Below, one piece after another: positions 8,245 to 17,416 of a stretch of 42,690 bases of DNA. Under the pieces are notes generated by a model. It saw only the letters and a list, made by a program, of their open reading frames with translations. It was not told the origin of the DNA and searched no databases. The stretch spans positions 1 to 42,690 of the forward strand of contig JAGXAQ010000014.1 of assembly GCA_018971485.1 (NCBI GenBank), written 5' to 3'. The stretch comes from Pseudomonadota bacterium. GTDB taxonomy: Bacteria > Pseudomonadota > Gammaproteobacteria > Burkholderiales > REEB80. The first letter of the stretch is position 1, and each line of letters opens with the position of its first letter. Made by a program: the position numbers and the translations under genes.

Positions 8245-9564
8245 TCAATTTCTCTCAAACAACATAATGGATTCGATATGGGACGTATGGGGGAACATAT
8301 TCAGAACACCCGCAGCTTTAGGCCTATACCCTTTTGCATGAACCAGAACATTAGCATCCCGCGCAAGAGTTGCTGGATTACAGGACACATAAACTATTCG
8401 TTTAGGTCCATTTTCCGGATCAATTGATTTAACAACTGCGATAGCGCCATCACGGGGAGGATCAAGCAGTATTTGATCAAAATGGCCCAATGCGGCCAAT
8501 CTTTCAAACGTCATTTCAAAAAGATTCTCAGCATACAAAGCGACTTTTTGGTCCAGACTATTTAATTGCGCATTACTTAATGCCCGGCCGATCAAGGCAT
8601 CATCCGCCTCAATACCCACAACCTGTCTAGCCATCCGGGCTAAGGGAAGAGTAAAATTACCCAGGCCACAAAAAAGATCCAGAATCGTCTCCTCTGGGCG
8701 CGGCTCAAGTAACTGCATCGCCTGATGGATCAAAACACGGTTCATTTCCGGATTGATTTGTGTAAATTCTGTTGGATAAAAAGGAAGGCGTAAATTAAAC
8801 TCGGGCAAACTGTAATATAACTCAGCTCCTGCTTCCGGGTAAAACCGGTATGCTGAAGCAGGTCCTTTGGATTGCAACCAAATTTCCAGATTATATCTCT
8901 CCGAAAATGCTCTCAGGATACCTTCGTCCTCTTTTACAAGGGGTTTCAATATCCTAAAGACCAGAGCTACAGTTATTTCCCCAACAGCCACTTCAATCTG
9001 GGGCAAATGAGAAACAATGGATAATTTTTGCACCATATCACGTAATGGCCCCAAAAGGCTTGCTATCGGCTGAGCCAATACATCACAGCTTAAGGTATCT
9101 ACAATGAACGAACTGCGTTTTTCATGAAACCCGATTAAAATTCCTTTCGTGGCCACATTGCGAACAGACAATCTCGCTCTATGACGATAATGCCAAGATA
9201 GCCCCTGTACTGCAGGCAGAATAACCTCGGGACGAACCCTGCCGATATGCCAAAGATTGTCTTCAAGAACACGTTGCTTCATGACAACCTGAGCCGACTC
9301 GCCTAAATGTTGAAGGCTACACCCCCCACACCGTTCAAATGCTGGACAACGGGGATCCACCCGCAAAGTCGATGCTTTAACAATATGGGTTGCCCTGCCT
9401 GTTTCAAAACTGGATTTGTTCCGGTAAAGCTCGTAATAAACAGTCTCGCCAGGCAAAGCACCCTCGATAAAAAGGGTTTTGCCATTCCTGTGCGCAACAC
9501 CCTGCCCTGCATGATCCAGGGATTCAATCAAAACCGGCTCTGCTGTCAACTGCGCTATCCTCAT
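8245..9564 (-). CDS. rlmD: 23S rRNA (uracil(1939)-C5)-methyltransferase
   Basis: Methylates U1939 of 23S rRNA using S-adenosylmethionine. The 439-residue length is normal. Order of domains: an N-terminal TRAM RNA-binding domain (about 5-70), a [4Fe-4S] motif CPAFERCGGC near residue 78 with a further cysteine at CDVLA near 163, then the Rossmann methyltransferase domain. The latter shows DLFCGLGNFTLPLA near 295, the LDPPRDGA motif near 369 and the catalytic nucleophile Cys in YVSCNPATLARD near 395. Start ATG 9564 has only a weak ribosome-binding site. It is transcribed alone. Confidence 0.95.
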   Translation of the reverse strand: MRIAQLTAEPVLIESLDHAGQGVAHRNGKTLFIEGALPGETVYYELYRNKSSFETGRATHIVKASTLRVDPRCPAFERCGGCSLQHLGESAQVVMKQRVLEDNLWHIGRVRPEVILPAVQGLSWHYRHRARLSVRNVATKGILIGFHEKRSSFIVDTLSCDVLAQPIASLLGPLRDMVQKLSIVSHLPQIEVAVGEITVALVFRILKPLVKEDEGILRAFSERYNLEIWLQSKGPASAYRFYPEAGAELYYSLPEFNLRLPFYPTEFTQINPEMNRVLIHQAMQLLEPRPEETILDLFCGLGNFTLPLARMARQVVGIEADDALIGRALSNAQLNSLDQKVALYAENLFEMTFERLAALGHFDQILLDPPRDGAIAVVKSIDPENGPKRIVYVSCNPATLARDANVLVHAKGYRPKAAGVLNMFPHTSHIESIMLFERN

Positions 9565-9788
9565 TTGCTACTTAAGACAATAAACCAGATATAATGTTTT
9601 TCTAGTCCCTGTGAGCAACCAGATCTTCTTGCAATCTGCAGTGACATCCATACCGGTTAAACCACACCTGCCAGATATTCCCAGTCTCACCCACCTTGCC
9701 TATTCAACCTACGTGAAAGCCGCATTGAATCGGCCAAGCCCTGAAAAACAAACTGCTGACATCAACCTTATATCAAGAAAATGTACGT

Positions 9789-10226
9789 CTATTTTTGTAC
9801 CCAGGCTCCTTTTTTTCTGACATACCACCCTGAAGGAGCCTTATCTATCCACCGTTGTGCAAAAATGGACCGGATCTGACCGGCCCACTCAGGATGACCA
9901 TTCGCCTCGGCCAGGGTGTCATAAAGCTGGAGCCTGGTTTCGTTATCAGCACGAATCAGGGCTTCAATCCGGCCACGATTGGCAAGAGGAATCCTGGAGG
10001 CATCATGCATGGCCATCATCCCATCATCCGTCAACCCGACTGTTCCATTCTGCAAATAAGGCCGAAGTATCAGAAACTGATCATGGAGTTCAGATTTAAT
10101 AGCATTAATTGCCGGGGTGTTGATTTCAAGATTAGCTGCCTGTTGAGCCTGGGCTAAAGGAATAGCTCCCGAATTACCCAACAAAAATAACGTAAACAAG
10201 GCAGAAAACAATACAAATCGTTTCAT
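9789..10226 (-). CDS. ydbL: YdbL family periplasmic protein (DUF1318)
   Basis: A 145-residue exported protein. The signal peptide (about 1-27, ending AQAQQAA) is followed by INAIKSELHDQFLILRPYLQ, a GTVGLTDDGMMAMHDAS segment and ASWY-like C-terminal GWYVRKKGAWVQK; this is the DUF1318 pattern. In E. coli, YdbL is a periplasmic partner that modulates the YdbH-YnbE lipid bridge. It follows ynbE by 14 bp, and the trio with ydbH is conserved, so function transfer is reasonable. It is the last gene of the probable operon starting at the NRAMP gene. Confidence 0.85.
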   Translation of the reverse strand: MKRFVLFSALFTLFLLGNSGAIPLAQAQQAANLEINTPAINAIKSELHDQFLILRPYLQNGTVGLTDDGMMAMHDASRIPLANRGRIEALIRADNETRLQLYDTLAEANGHPEWAGQIRSIFAQRWIDKAPSGWYVRKKGAWVQK

Positions 10227-10240
10227 AAAACTCTCCAGGG

Positions 10241-10438
10241 TTATTTGGTAGCAGGATTCTGGGGTGTACCAGGCACAGCCTGCGTTTTCTGATGGGGCTT
10301 AAGCTGCCACACATCATCTATGATGCGATCAGCCGCCTTTTTTGCAGCAGCAGCCGGAAAATAAATATTAATGGTGACACAGGCCGACAGTAAAAGAAAA
10401 AGACTTGCAGCAGCAATGAGTTGCGCTCGTATCACCAT
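10241..10438 (-). CDS. ynbE: YnbE family outer-membrane lipoprotein
   Basis: A 65-residue protein. The signal peptide ends at lipobox LSAC (Cys20), followed by VTINIYFPAAAAKKAADRII, the almost invariant YnbE signature. In E. coli, many YnbE copies stack on the periplasmic end of YdbH to complete a groove for phospholipids reaching the outer membrane. Here it sits between the glycine-zipper lipoprotein gene and ydbL (14 bp), downstream of ydbH, which fits that role. Confidence 0.9.
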   Translation of the reverse strand: MVIRAQLIAAASLFLLLSACVTINIYFPAAAAKKAADRIIDDVWQLKPHQKTQAVPGTPQNPATK

Positions 10439-10517
10439 CAGTTAACTCCTCTTTATCCTGAATCCAGGTTAATCCATATTGACTAGACAAATATCCCATG
10501 AAGATTTGCCATAAATA

Positions 10518-10970
10518 TTATTGTCTCGGTACAAGATGGGGGCGTTGTGACATGACAACATAAACCCTGGCATTCATATGAATAGCTGGATCATATTGCT
10601 CAATAATTGTAACCAGGCGCCCATTATGCAACCTGACAATATATTCTGCGGCCTGTTGTTGGGTCATTTTATTCTCCAGGGCCTCGCCTGCCACACCTCC
10701 TGCTATCGCTCCAACCAAAGCGCCAGCAATGGAACCCTTGCCCTGGCCTACATCACTGCCTGCCAGTCCACCCAGGACTGCGCCGGCAGGAACACCAACT
10801 GTAGACGTGCCCGACACTTTTACAGGCCGGATGGATACAACCACCCCTTCTACAGTTGGAACCGTATAATCAGCTGCATTGGATGAATAAACATTTCCTT
10901 GAAGATTAGGCGCACTGCAACCACTGATGAGCAATAAAAACAGTGCAGGCAACATAAACAAGATTTTCAT
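10518..10970 (-). CDS. Glycine-zipper outer-membrane lipoprotein, SlyB/Pcp-like
   Basis: The protein has 150 residues. A signal peptide ends at lipobox ISGC (Cys18). A glycine-zipper 2TM segment follows at about 75-100 (GAVLGGLAGSDVGQGKGSIA, then GALVGAIAGGVAGEALE). The C-terminus is a small beta domain (YIVRLHNGRLVTIIEQYDPA). SlyB-type proteins form ring-like complexes in the outer membrane and protect it under envelope stress in E. coli. It is inserted between ydbH and ynbE on the same strand with gaps of 64 and 79 bp; E. coli has no gene at that place, so its presence suggests a shared envelope-lipid function. Confidence 0.82.
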   Translation of the reverse strand: MKILFMLPALFLLLISGCSAPNLQGNVYSSNAADYTVPTVEGVVVSIRPVKVSGTSTVGVPAGAVLGGLAGSDVGQGKGSIAGALVGAIAGGVAGEALENKMTQQQAAEYIVRLHNGRLVTIIEQYDPAIHMNARVYVVMSQRPHLVPRQ

Positions 10971-11034
10971 ATCTACCTCTTCATAATATCTACTTTACCC
11001 TTGCTTCATCCGAAGATAACCAGCTGGCACCAGC

Positions 11035-13050
11035 CTAATGAATAACCGGTTTAAGTTTCCCACTGGTTGCTGCAATTAACCTATCGACTAAGACCTGCCA
11101 GTCTACTTCCCTATTGTGCCCCACAACAGTCAATGAAGGCACTCCCCCACCTGAAATAATCACAAACCCATTACCCATGTTTTTTATCCCGCCCATGTGG
11201 CAGACTCCCGCGCGTAAAGCGCAGGAAAGGCCTATCCGGCTATAACCAAAAGTGTGAAAGAAACGTAATATACCCTGCTGAATTGCTGCGCCAGCCCCTG
11301 AACCACCCAGCGCAGTAATATTCTTAACCGCTTCCTGGCTAATCCGTTTACGGTAATGGCCCTGGCTTGATTCAATGGTTGCATTAAAGTATAAGGGTCG
11401 CCAGTCATACAGCACAAGATTGCTGACCCGTGCATCCATCAGTCCTTCTATCGAACCAAATGAAAAGGCATGCGTCATTAGGCCTAAATCAACTTTTTCA
11501 GCATCAAAATTAGCTCGCAGCAATGCATTATTATCGAAAGGATGCGTAATTTCCAGTCCGCCTATAGTAATAGCACCATTAAACACGTTTGCCTTCACTA
11601 CCCCCCCCAGATCCAGACGATGATGGGCATAGGTTACGACAGGAATCCGAGCAGAAACCGCTCCACTCATTGAGGGCCATCCCAGTTCTTGAGACAGGCG
11701 TTTCATCGATACGGGTTTTAATTCTCCCCCGACAGACCACTTCCACTCAGAACCCTGTTTTTCTCCTGTAGCATTGCGAAGTTTTAATTGGCCATCTACA
11801 ACCGGAATATCCATCGTCTTAATCTGAAAGCTCAATCCACGCGTAACCACCTGGATACCAGCCGGACCAAATGGTATTTTTCTCCAGTGGCTCAATCCAA
11901 AATGAACTGATGCGGTACGTGCTCTATGTTGATCCCAGGGAAAATCAGCCGAAACATCACGAATTGCCCAGCTTTTACCATGGTTGACCAGACTCACATT
12001 GAATAATTGAACATGAAGCTGAACGGGCTGCCCTTCATGAATCTTAGCCATAAAACCAAGATAGCCGGACGCAACTGAATCACTCAGAACCGAGTCAGGC
12101 GCTACAAAGGGAGCAACAAACACAGGCCAGGCCCGGGCCAGGCTTATTTTAGAGGAAACCAGATTAACCTGATGGATTTTAAATGGAAAAAAATCAATCT
12201 CACCTGAAGCAGATAACTTCCCTGCCCCAGGAACAAACAAGGATGCTTTCGCCAGCTTCCAGCGCCCATAAGAATATGTCCCTTTTACTTTAAAAGAATC
12301 ACCTGCCTGGTTCAAATAAACCGGCTGAAAATACAGTTCCCCCTGTTCAGAACGTACTGTTGCAGCCCAATCCAGAGCCTGGGATCGTCTTGATGCAGCA
12401 AACAATACATGAAACTGTTCCTTATCTGCTGCATGGTTTCCGCTGGCATCTGAAAAGGCCATGTTGTGAATAGCCATTTGAACCCGCATCTGGTCAATCT
12501 GTTTATGTTTGCCGCTCACCAGTGCAACCCCGCTAAACCTACCCGAAGTGATTTTGACGTGGTGCGCTAACAATAACAAATGATCTAACATGTCAAGCTG
12601 AACCCCATTCCATTTCGCCTTAATCTGCCAATCAGCCGTTAATTTGGCCTTAAGCCTGAACTGCTGATGAGGCCTTTTCAAGGTAAGCTGCAACATATGG
12701 GAATCAAACCGATAAAATAAGCGCAATCGATAACGCCGCAGAGCGATACCGAGCTCCCCCTGGCATCGTAACTTCTGGCTGGTCCATTGAAATGACGTAC
12801 AATCCAGTTGAACATGATACAGATGCTGGCCAAGAATACTCAATTGGGCAATAGACAGATGCAAGGGCCCTGTCTTGTCGTACCCATCTCCGGAAAGTTT
12901 CAGGCCGTGAAAAGAAAAATTCGGGCCTGAAACATCTGATACGGTTAAATTAAGAGCCAAGGCCTCATGGGGAACAAGCCAGCCCAAAAAAACCAGCCAG
13001 CCCGCCAGCATGGATTTGCGCACCACCTTGTTCCAGACACAATTGAGCAT
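11035..13050 (-). CDS. ydbH: YdbH family inner-membrane-anchored lipid-transport protein
   Basis: A 671-residue AsmA-like protein, shorter than E. coli YdbH (879). An N-terminal anchor lies at about 10-32 (SMLAGWLVFLGWLVPHEALA), followed by a long beta-rich periplasmic region. The C-terminal YdbH domain (about 480-665) has GGSGAGAAIQQGILRFFHTF, two cysteines in LSCALRAGVCHM and a final VDRLIAATSGKLKP. YdbH, TamB and YhdP redundantly move phospholipids between the membranes in E. coli. It starts only 10 bp after the NRAMP gene, implying cotranscription. A second start at the Met near residue 15 is possible; no strong ribosome-binding site distinguishes them. Confidence 0.85.
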   Translation of the reverse strand: MLNCVWNKVVRKSMLAGWLVFLGWLVPHEALALNLTVSDVSGPNFSFHGLKLSGDGYDKTGPLHLSIAQLSILGQHLYHVQLDCTSFQWTSQKLRCQGELGIALRRYRLRLFYRFDSHMLQLTLKRPHQQFRLKAKLTADWQIKAKWNGVQLDMLDHLLLLAHHVKITSGRFSGVALVSGKHKQIDQMRVQMAIHNMAFSDASGNHAADKEQFHVLFAASRRSQALDWAATVRSEQGELYFQPVYLNQAGDSFKVKGTYSYGRWKLAKASLFVPGAGKLSASGEIDFFPFKIHQVNLVSSKISLARAWPVFVAPFVAPDSVLSDSVASGYLGFMAKIHEGQPVQLHVQLFNVSLVNHGKSWAIRDVSADFPWDQHRARTASVHFGLSHWRKIPFGPAGIQVVTRGLSFQIKTMDIPVVDGQLKLRNATGEKQGSEWKWSVGGELKPVSMKRLSQELGWPSMSGAVSARIPVVTYAHHRLDLGGVVKANVFNGAITIGGLEITHPFDNNALLRANFDAEKVDLGLMTHAFSFGSIEGLMDARVSNLVLYDWRPLYFNATIESSQGHYRKRISQEAVKNITALGGSGAGAAIQQGILRFFHTFGYSRIGLSCALRAGVCHMGGIKNMGNGFVIISGGGVPSLTVVGHNREVDWQVLVDRLIAATSGKLKPVIH

Positions 13051-13060
13051 GAGATTAAAA

Positions 13061-14326
13061 TCAACCTAAAATACCACTCATTCCAGCATAAACACCAAAC
13101 ACCGATGTGACAACCACAACTATCGCCACCAGCAGGGCATATCCTCCCTTGAGACGATAAGGATCCGGCAGGGCACGTGTTGCAAGCAAAAACAGGAAAA
13201 CAAGAACAATCGGCAACAGGAGGGCATTCATGACCTCAACCGCCACAGTAATATCAACCAGATTAACCCCACTTAATACAACATAGGCAGCCACAAGCGT
13301 CACCAGGGTAAACACCGTATAAAACCAGGGCGCTTCTCGAGGATGATGCTCAAGAGAACGCTTGTAGCCTAGCACCTCGCCCAACCCCCAAGCAGTGGTC
13401 AGCGAAACCACAATAGCCGAAATAAAAGCAGCGCCCAATATTCCCAAGGCAAAAACAATCTTGCCTATCTTTGAACCCAGCATGGGAGTTAATGCATCGG
13501 CTATCTGCTGAACAGTATCAAGAGGGACATGAGGATTAATTCGGCCTAGAGTTGCTGCAGTTGTGATAAGCACTGCAGCCATAATGACCTGGGTCACCAC
13601 TGCCCCTAACGCAGTATCCAATCTTGCCCAGGTCAAGTCCTCCGCAGTCAGGCCCTTGTCCAAAACCGCTGACTGCTGATAAAAAATCATCCAGGGCATA
13701 ATCACCGCACCGATATTCGCAGCAGCCAGATACAAGTAATGCGAATTATTAAGCGGCAATTGAACAAAACCATGCACCATTGCAGCGAGCTTTGGGTGGG
13801 CATACCAGGCCACCCCAATAAAAACAAGCTCAAACATGCCAAATAAAATCGCAATTCGTTCGATAGCCAGATAAGAGCCGGTCCAGACCATGACAAGCAG
13901 AAAAGAAACAGTCAGCAGCATGCTCACCCACTGAGGGACACCAAAAAGCAGCCCTGCACCTGCAATTCCAGTCATTTCTGTCACTAAAGCGCCAATACAG
14001 GCCAGCATAAGCGTTGTGACAGAAAGCCATGCCCAGCCTACACCAAATTTTTCGCGAATTAATTCACCATGCCCCCGGCCAGTGACCAGCCCCAAACGCA
14101 AGGTCAACTCCTGCGCCAGATATAAAACAGGAATCAGAATCAGCTGAAGCAGCAAAAGCTTATAACCCCATCTTGCGCCGCTTTGTGCCGCCGTAATAAT
14201 ACTCCCTGCATCCGTATCAGCAAGCATCACCACCAATCCAGGGCCAATTACTGCCAATAGATGCCGCCGTTTCATGGCCCGTTTACGACGACCATGCTCC
14301 GGTTTTTGAATATGTTCAGTGGGCAA
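13061..14326 (-). CDS. Divergent NRAMP (SLC11) family divalent-metal transporter
   Basis: A 421-residue inner-membrane protein with about eleven hydrophobic helices of the LeuT fold. It starts with TTG at 14326, preceded by GGAGGA at 14331-14336. In helix 1 the family's metal-binding DPGN is replaced by DAGS (GPGLVVMLADTDAGSI, about 30-45), keeping the Asp but not the Pro or Asn. In helix 6 the MPH motif reads MPW, followed by MIFYQQSA. Known Mn/Fe NRAMPs use Asp, Asn and Met from these motifs, so the substrate cannot be assumed; magnesium-type relatives also diverge here. A perfect Fur box lies 18 bp upstream of the start, so iron control is likely. ydbH follows after 10 bp. Confidence 0.85.
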   Translation of the reverse strand: MPTEHIQKPEHGRRKRAMKRRHLLAVIGPGLVVMLADTDAGSIITAAQSGARWGYKLLLLQLILIPVLYLAQELTLRLGLVTGRGHGELIREKFGVGWAWLSVTTLMLACIGALVTEMTGIAGAGLLFGVPQWVSMLLTVSFLLVMVWTGSYLAIERIAILFGMFELVFIGVAWYAHPKLAAMVHGFVQLPLNNSHYLYLAAANIGAVIMPWMIFYQQSAVLDKGLTAEDLTWARLDTALGAVVTQVIMAAVLITTAATLGRINPHVPLDTVQQIADALTPMLGSKIGKIVFALGILGAAFISAIVVSLTTAWGLGEVLGYKRSLEHHPREAPWFYTVFTLVTLVAAYVVLSGVNLVDITVAVEVMNALLLPIVLVFLFLLATRALPDPYRLKGGYALLVAIVVVVTSVFGVYAGMSGILG

Positions 14327-14343
14327 TTAATCCTCCATTAATA

Positions 14344-14370
14344 TGTAAATGATAATTATTATCATTTACA
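14344..14370. promoter_or_regulatory. Fur box upstream of the NRAMP-ydbH operon
   Basis: A 27-bp perfect palindrome. Its centre (14350-14364) is TGATAATTATTATCA, exactly the 7-1-7 Fur consensus, extended by TGTAAA and TTTACA on the flanks. It lies 18 bp before the TTG start of the NRAMP gene and would block the promoter when Fe-Fur is bound. No divergent gene shares it, since cysM on the other side ends at 14562 on the same strand. Confidence 0.9.
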
Positions 14371-14561
14371 TTAGCACACACCATCCCCCCTGTCAAAATG
14401 CCCACCCGTTATCAGAAATCATCTGGATTAACTGTAACAAGAATTCCGGCTTACACCATCTAAACCTTCTTAAATCCGTTGCAGCTTCTTTATTCAGGTC
14501 AGGTTTGACTCACGAACAAAACCTGCTTCTGGTTTAAGAAGCATAAATATGACCAAAGAAG

Positions 14562-15452
14562 TTAATCCGGGAAAATTCCAGTCGACAGATACCGATCGCC
14601 CCGATCACAGACAATGGAAACGATCACAGCATGCTCAACCTCGTCACTGATCTTCAAAGCAGCGGCCAGGGCCCCTCCTGATGAAACACCGGCAAAAATT
14701 CCCTCTTCCCGGGCCATACGTCGGGTCATGTCTTCCGACTCTGCCTGAGTGACCTCAACAATTCTATCCAGCCTGTCCCGTTCAAATATGGCAGGCAGAT
14801 ATTCTAGTGGCCATTTTCGAATTCCAGGAATACTGGATGCATCATCTGGCTGTACCCCAACAATCGTAATGGCAGGATTCATTTCCTTGAGATAGCGCGA
14901 ACAACCCATGATGGTTCCAGTCGTACCCATGGCACTGACAAAATGAGTCAAAGTTCCTGAGGTGTCACGCCAAATTTCAGGACCTGTAGTCTCATAATGT
15001 GCCAATGGATTATCGAAGTTGCCGAATTGATTCAAAATGATCCCTTCGCCCTGTTTCTGCATATAATTGGCTCTATCGATCGCGCCTTCCATACCCTTAT
15101 CCTTTGGTGTCAGGATAATATCCGCGCCATAGGCACGCATAATCTGCCGTCGTTCTGCACTCATATGCTCAGGCATCACCAGTTTGATCCGATACCCCAT
15201 CATGGCAGCCACCATGGCCAGAGCAATACCAGTATTGCCACTTGTTGCCTCTATCAGGGTATCACCCGGATGAATGGTTCCGCGTAATTCAGCCTTAAGT
15301 ATCATGGACAGGGCAGGACGATCCTTAACTGATCCGGCCGGGTTATTGCCTTCAAGTTTCAGCAAAATCACATTCGTACTGTTCCCTTGCAAGTGCTTTA
15401 GCCTCACAAGGGGCGTATTGCCTATCGTTTCCTCAATAGTTCTGTACATCAC
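14562..15452 (-). CDS. cysM: Cysteine synthase B (O-acetylserine sulfhydrylase, PLP)
   Basis: Makes cysteine from O-acetylserine and sulfide or thiosulfate. The length of about 296 residues fits CysM. It has ETIGNTPLVRL at the N-terminus, PLP lysine in NPAGSVKDRPA near residue 42, the substrate loop SGNTGIALA near 69, and phosphate-binding GTTGTIMG near 177. Start could be GTG 15452 or the adjacent ATG 15449; AAGG lies 7 bases before the ATG. It follows hldD by 9 bp and is probably cotranscribed with it, an arrangement seen in betaproteobacteria. Confidence 0.94.
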   Translation of the reverse strand: MMYRTIEETIGNTPLVRLKHLQGNSTNVILLKLEGNNPAGSVKDRPALSMILKAELRGTIHPGDTLIEATSGNTGIALAMVAAMMGYRIKLVMPEHMSAERRQIMRAYGADIILTPKDKGMEGAIDRANYMQKQGEGIILNQFGNFDNPLAHYETTGPEIWRDTSGTLTHFVSAMGTTGTIMGCSRYLKEMNPAITIVGVQPDDASSIPGIRKWPLEYLPAIFERDRLDRIVEVTQAESEDMTRRMAREEGIFAGVSSGGALAAALKISDEVEHAVIVSIVCDRGDRYLSTGIFPD

Positions 15453-15461
15453 TTAACCTTT

Positions 15462-16454
15462 TTAGACGCTTTCAGCCAGTTGATCCACATATCGGGCCAC
15501 CCCTTCTTCTACGGACATGAATGAATCCGTATAACCAGAGTCGCGCAACTGGTGAAGATCAGCCTGGGTATAATTCTGGTATTTACCCACCAACGCCTGT
15601 GGAAAAGGAATATATTCAATAAGATGCCCAGCAAGCAGATCATTCAGGCTTAAGGGGGCTTCCTGACGTTGTTTGCGTACAGAATTCACTACAGCACAAG
15701 CTACATCATTAAAGGTTTGCGCACGTCCTGTTCCGAGATTGAATATCCCGGATAAATGGATGTTATCCAGAAAATGCAGATTAACCCGAACCACATCATC
15801 GACATAAATGAAATCGCGCCGCTGCATCCCGTTCATGATACCTTCTGCTCCCTCGAACAAGCGAACCTGGCCCTCTTTTACAAACTGGTTATAAAAATGA
15901 AAGGCAACCGAGGCCATCCGGCCTTTATGTGATTCACGCGGACCATAAACATTGAAATAACGAAATCCGGCGATCTGGGATGTTTTTCTGTCCATCACCT
16001 GCCGTACATACTGATCAAACAGGAACTTGGAATAGGCATACACATTTAAGGGAGCCTCATGCTCCCTGGATTCCTGGAATATCGGCCCATTACCATAAAC
16101 AGAAGCACTAGAGGCATACAGAAACGGAATGTGTTGTATTTGGCACTGCTCAAGAAGCGTAACAGAATACCGGTAGTTATTCTCCATCATATAACGCCCA
16201 TCCTGCTCCATGGTATCTGAACAGGCTCCTTCATGGAACAGGGCCTGAACAGGAGACTTGAGCCGGCCCTGGGAAAATATCTGGAGAAAGGCCGCCTTAT
16301 CCAGAAAATCGGCCACATCCAGATCAGAAAGGTTCGCTATCTTGTCACCCTGAGCCAGGTTATCGACGGCCAGTATATCAGTGATTCCACGCTCATTGAG
16401 TGCACGAACCAGATTAGATCCAATAAATCCTGCTGCTCCAGTCACAATATACAT
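15462..16454 (-). CDS. hldD: ADP-L-glycero-D-manno-heptose-6-epimerase
   Basis: Epimerises ADP-D,D-heptose to ADP-L,D-heptose for the lipopolysaccharide inner core. 330 residues, NAD(P)-dependent short-chain dehydrogenase fold: [15 protein letters not shown] at residues 5-19, catalytic Tyr-Lys in [14 protein letters not shown] near 137-141, and the HldD-type [14 protein letters not shown] near 208. The start codon overlaps the stop of the heptose kinase gene by one base (TGATG), so the two are translationally coupled. Confidence 0.95.
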   Translation of the reverse strand: MYIVTGAAGFIGSNLVRALNERGITDILAVDNLAQGDKIANLSDLDVADFLDKAAFLQIFSQGRLKSPVQALFHEGACSDTMEQDGRYMMENNYRYSVTLLEQCQIQHIPFLYASSASVYGNGPIFQESREHEAPLNVYAYSKFLFDQYVRQVMDRKTSQIAGFRYFNVYGPRESHKGRMASVAFHFYNQFVKEGQVRLFEGAEGIMNGMQRRDFIYVDDVVRVNLHFLDNIHLSGIFNLGTGRAQTFNDVACAVVNSVRKQRQEAPLSLNDLLAGHLIEYIPFPQALVGKYQNYTQADLHQLRDSGYTDSFMSVEEGVARYVDQLAESV

Positions 16455-17416
16455 CAGTCACACTCCAGCATGGTTGCAGCCCATAATTCCTCACGGCTCA
16501 ATACAGCAGTGCCAAACTTACCAACCACAACACCAGCTGCACGATTCGCCAATCGAACCGCTTCTTCCATCGTTGCTCCACAAGCCAGCATAAGGCCCAA
16601 AGTTCCGATCACCGTATCCCCTGCACCACTTACATCAAACACCTCCCGGGCTCTGGCAGCTTCGTGTACCATCCCACTCCCGCTGAAAAGAGTCATCCCC
16701 TCCTCACTACGTGTCACCAGCAGGGCCTGAAGATTAAGGCGCTCACGCAATGCCTGGGCCCTGGACTCCAGATCTGATTCATTCTTCCAACGCCCACAGA
16801 CTTCGCGTAATTCCGAACGGTTAGGAGTCAGCATGGTAGCATTGCGATAACATTCATATTCATCACCCTTCGGATCAACCAAAACTGGCGTTCCCAACTG
16901 GTTACAGGCCAGAATCATATCCTGCACATGCGCAAGCGCCCCTTTACCGTAGTCCGACAGGATCACAAGATCCGCCTCCTGAATCAGCTCATGAAAATCA
17001 CACAGCTTGCGATCAAGGCTCTCCGTACTGGGTTTTTTTTCAAAATCAATCCGCAGCAACTGTTGCTGGCGCCCTACAACACGCAGCTTGATTGTCGTAT
17101 CAATTGCCTCATCCCGATGAAGCCTGCTTTCAACACCATCAGCTTTCAGTAAGCGTTCGAGAGTCAACCCTGCCTCATCTTCACCCACAACCGATAGCAG
17201 TGAAACGCTGCCTCCAAGGGCAGCAATATTGCGTGCCACGTTAGCCGCACCCCCTGCCCGCTCATCGACCTGATGAACATGGACAACTGGAACTGGGGCT
17301 TCTGGAGAAATACGGCTTACTTCGCCAAACCAGTATCGATCAAGCATTACATCGCCAACCACCAGCACCCGTACCTGCGAAAGACGTGCAAAAAGATCAT
17401 TGAGCATTTCATTCAC
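16454..17416 (-). CDS. hldE: D-beta-D-heptose 7-phosphate kinase (kinase domain only)
   Basis: Phosphorylates D-glycero-D-manno-heptose 7-phosphate at C1. At 320 residues it corresponds to the PfkB-type kinase half of the bifunctional E. coli HldE. The nucleotidyltransferase half (rfaE2/hldC) is not here and must be encoded elsewhere, as in other betaproteobacteria. Motifs: [17 protein letters not shown] near 16, [15 protein letters not shown] near 55 and the ATP-site [18 protein letters not shown] near 258 with catalytic Asp. It starts with GTG overlapping the pyrF stop (GTGA) and is coupled to pyrF and hldD. Confidence 0.93.
   Translation of the reverse strand: MNEMLNDLFARLSQVRVLVVGDVMLDRYWFGEVSRISPEAPVPVVHVHQVDERAGGAANVARNIAALGGSVSLLSVVGEDEAGLTLERLLKADGVESRLHRDEAIDTTIKLRVVGRQQQLLRIDFEKKPSTESLDRKLCDFHELIQEADLVILSDYGKGALAHVQDMILACNQLGTPVLVDPKGDEYECYRNATMLTPNRSELREVCGRWKNESDLESRAQALRERLNLQALLVTRSEEGMTLFSGSGMVHEAARAREVFDVSGAGDTVIGTLGLMLACGATMEEAVRLANRAAGVVVGKFGTAVLSREELWAATMLECD

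Noticed and set aside
8188-8427. 79-codon plus-strand frame
   Set aside because: Mostly antisense to the 3' end of rlmD.
9611-9820. 69-codon GTG frame between rlmD and ydbL
   Set aside because: Weak start context, overlaps the end of ydbL antisense, no coding-like pattern.
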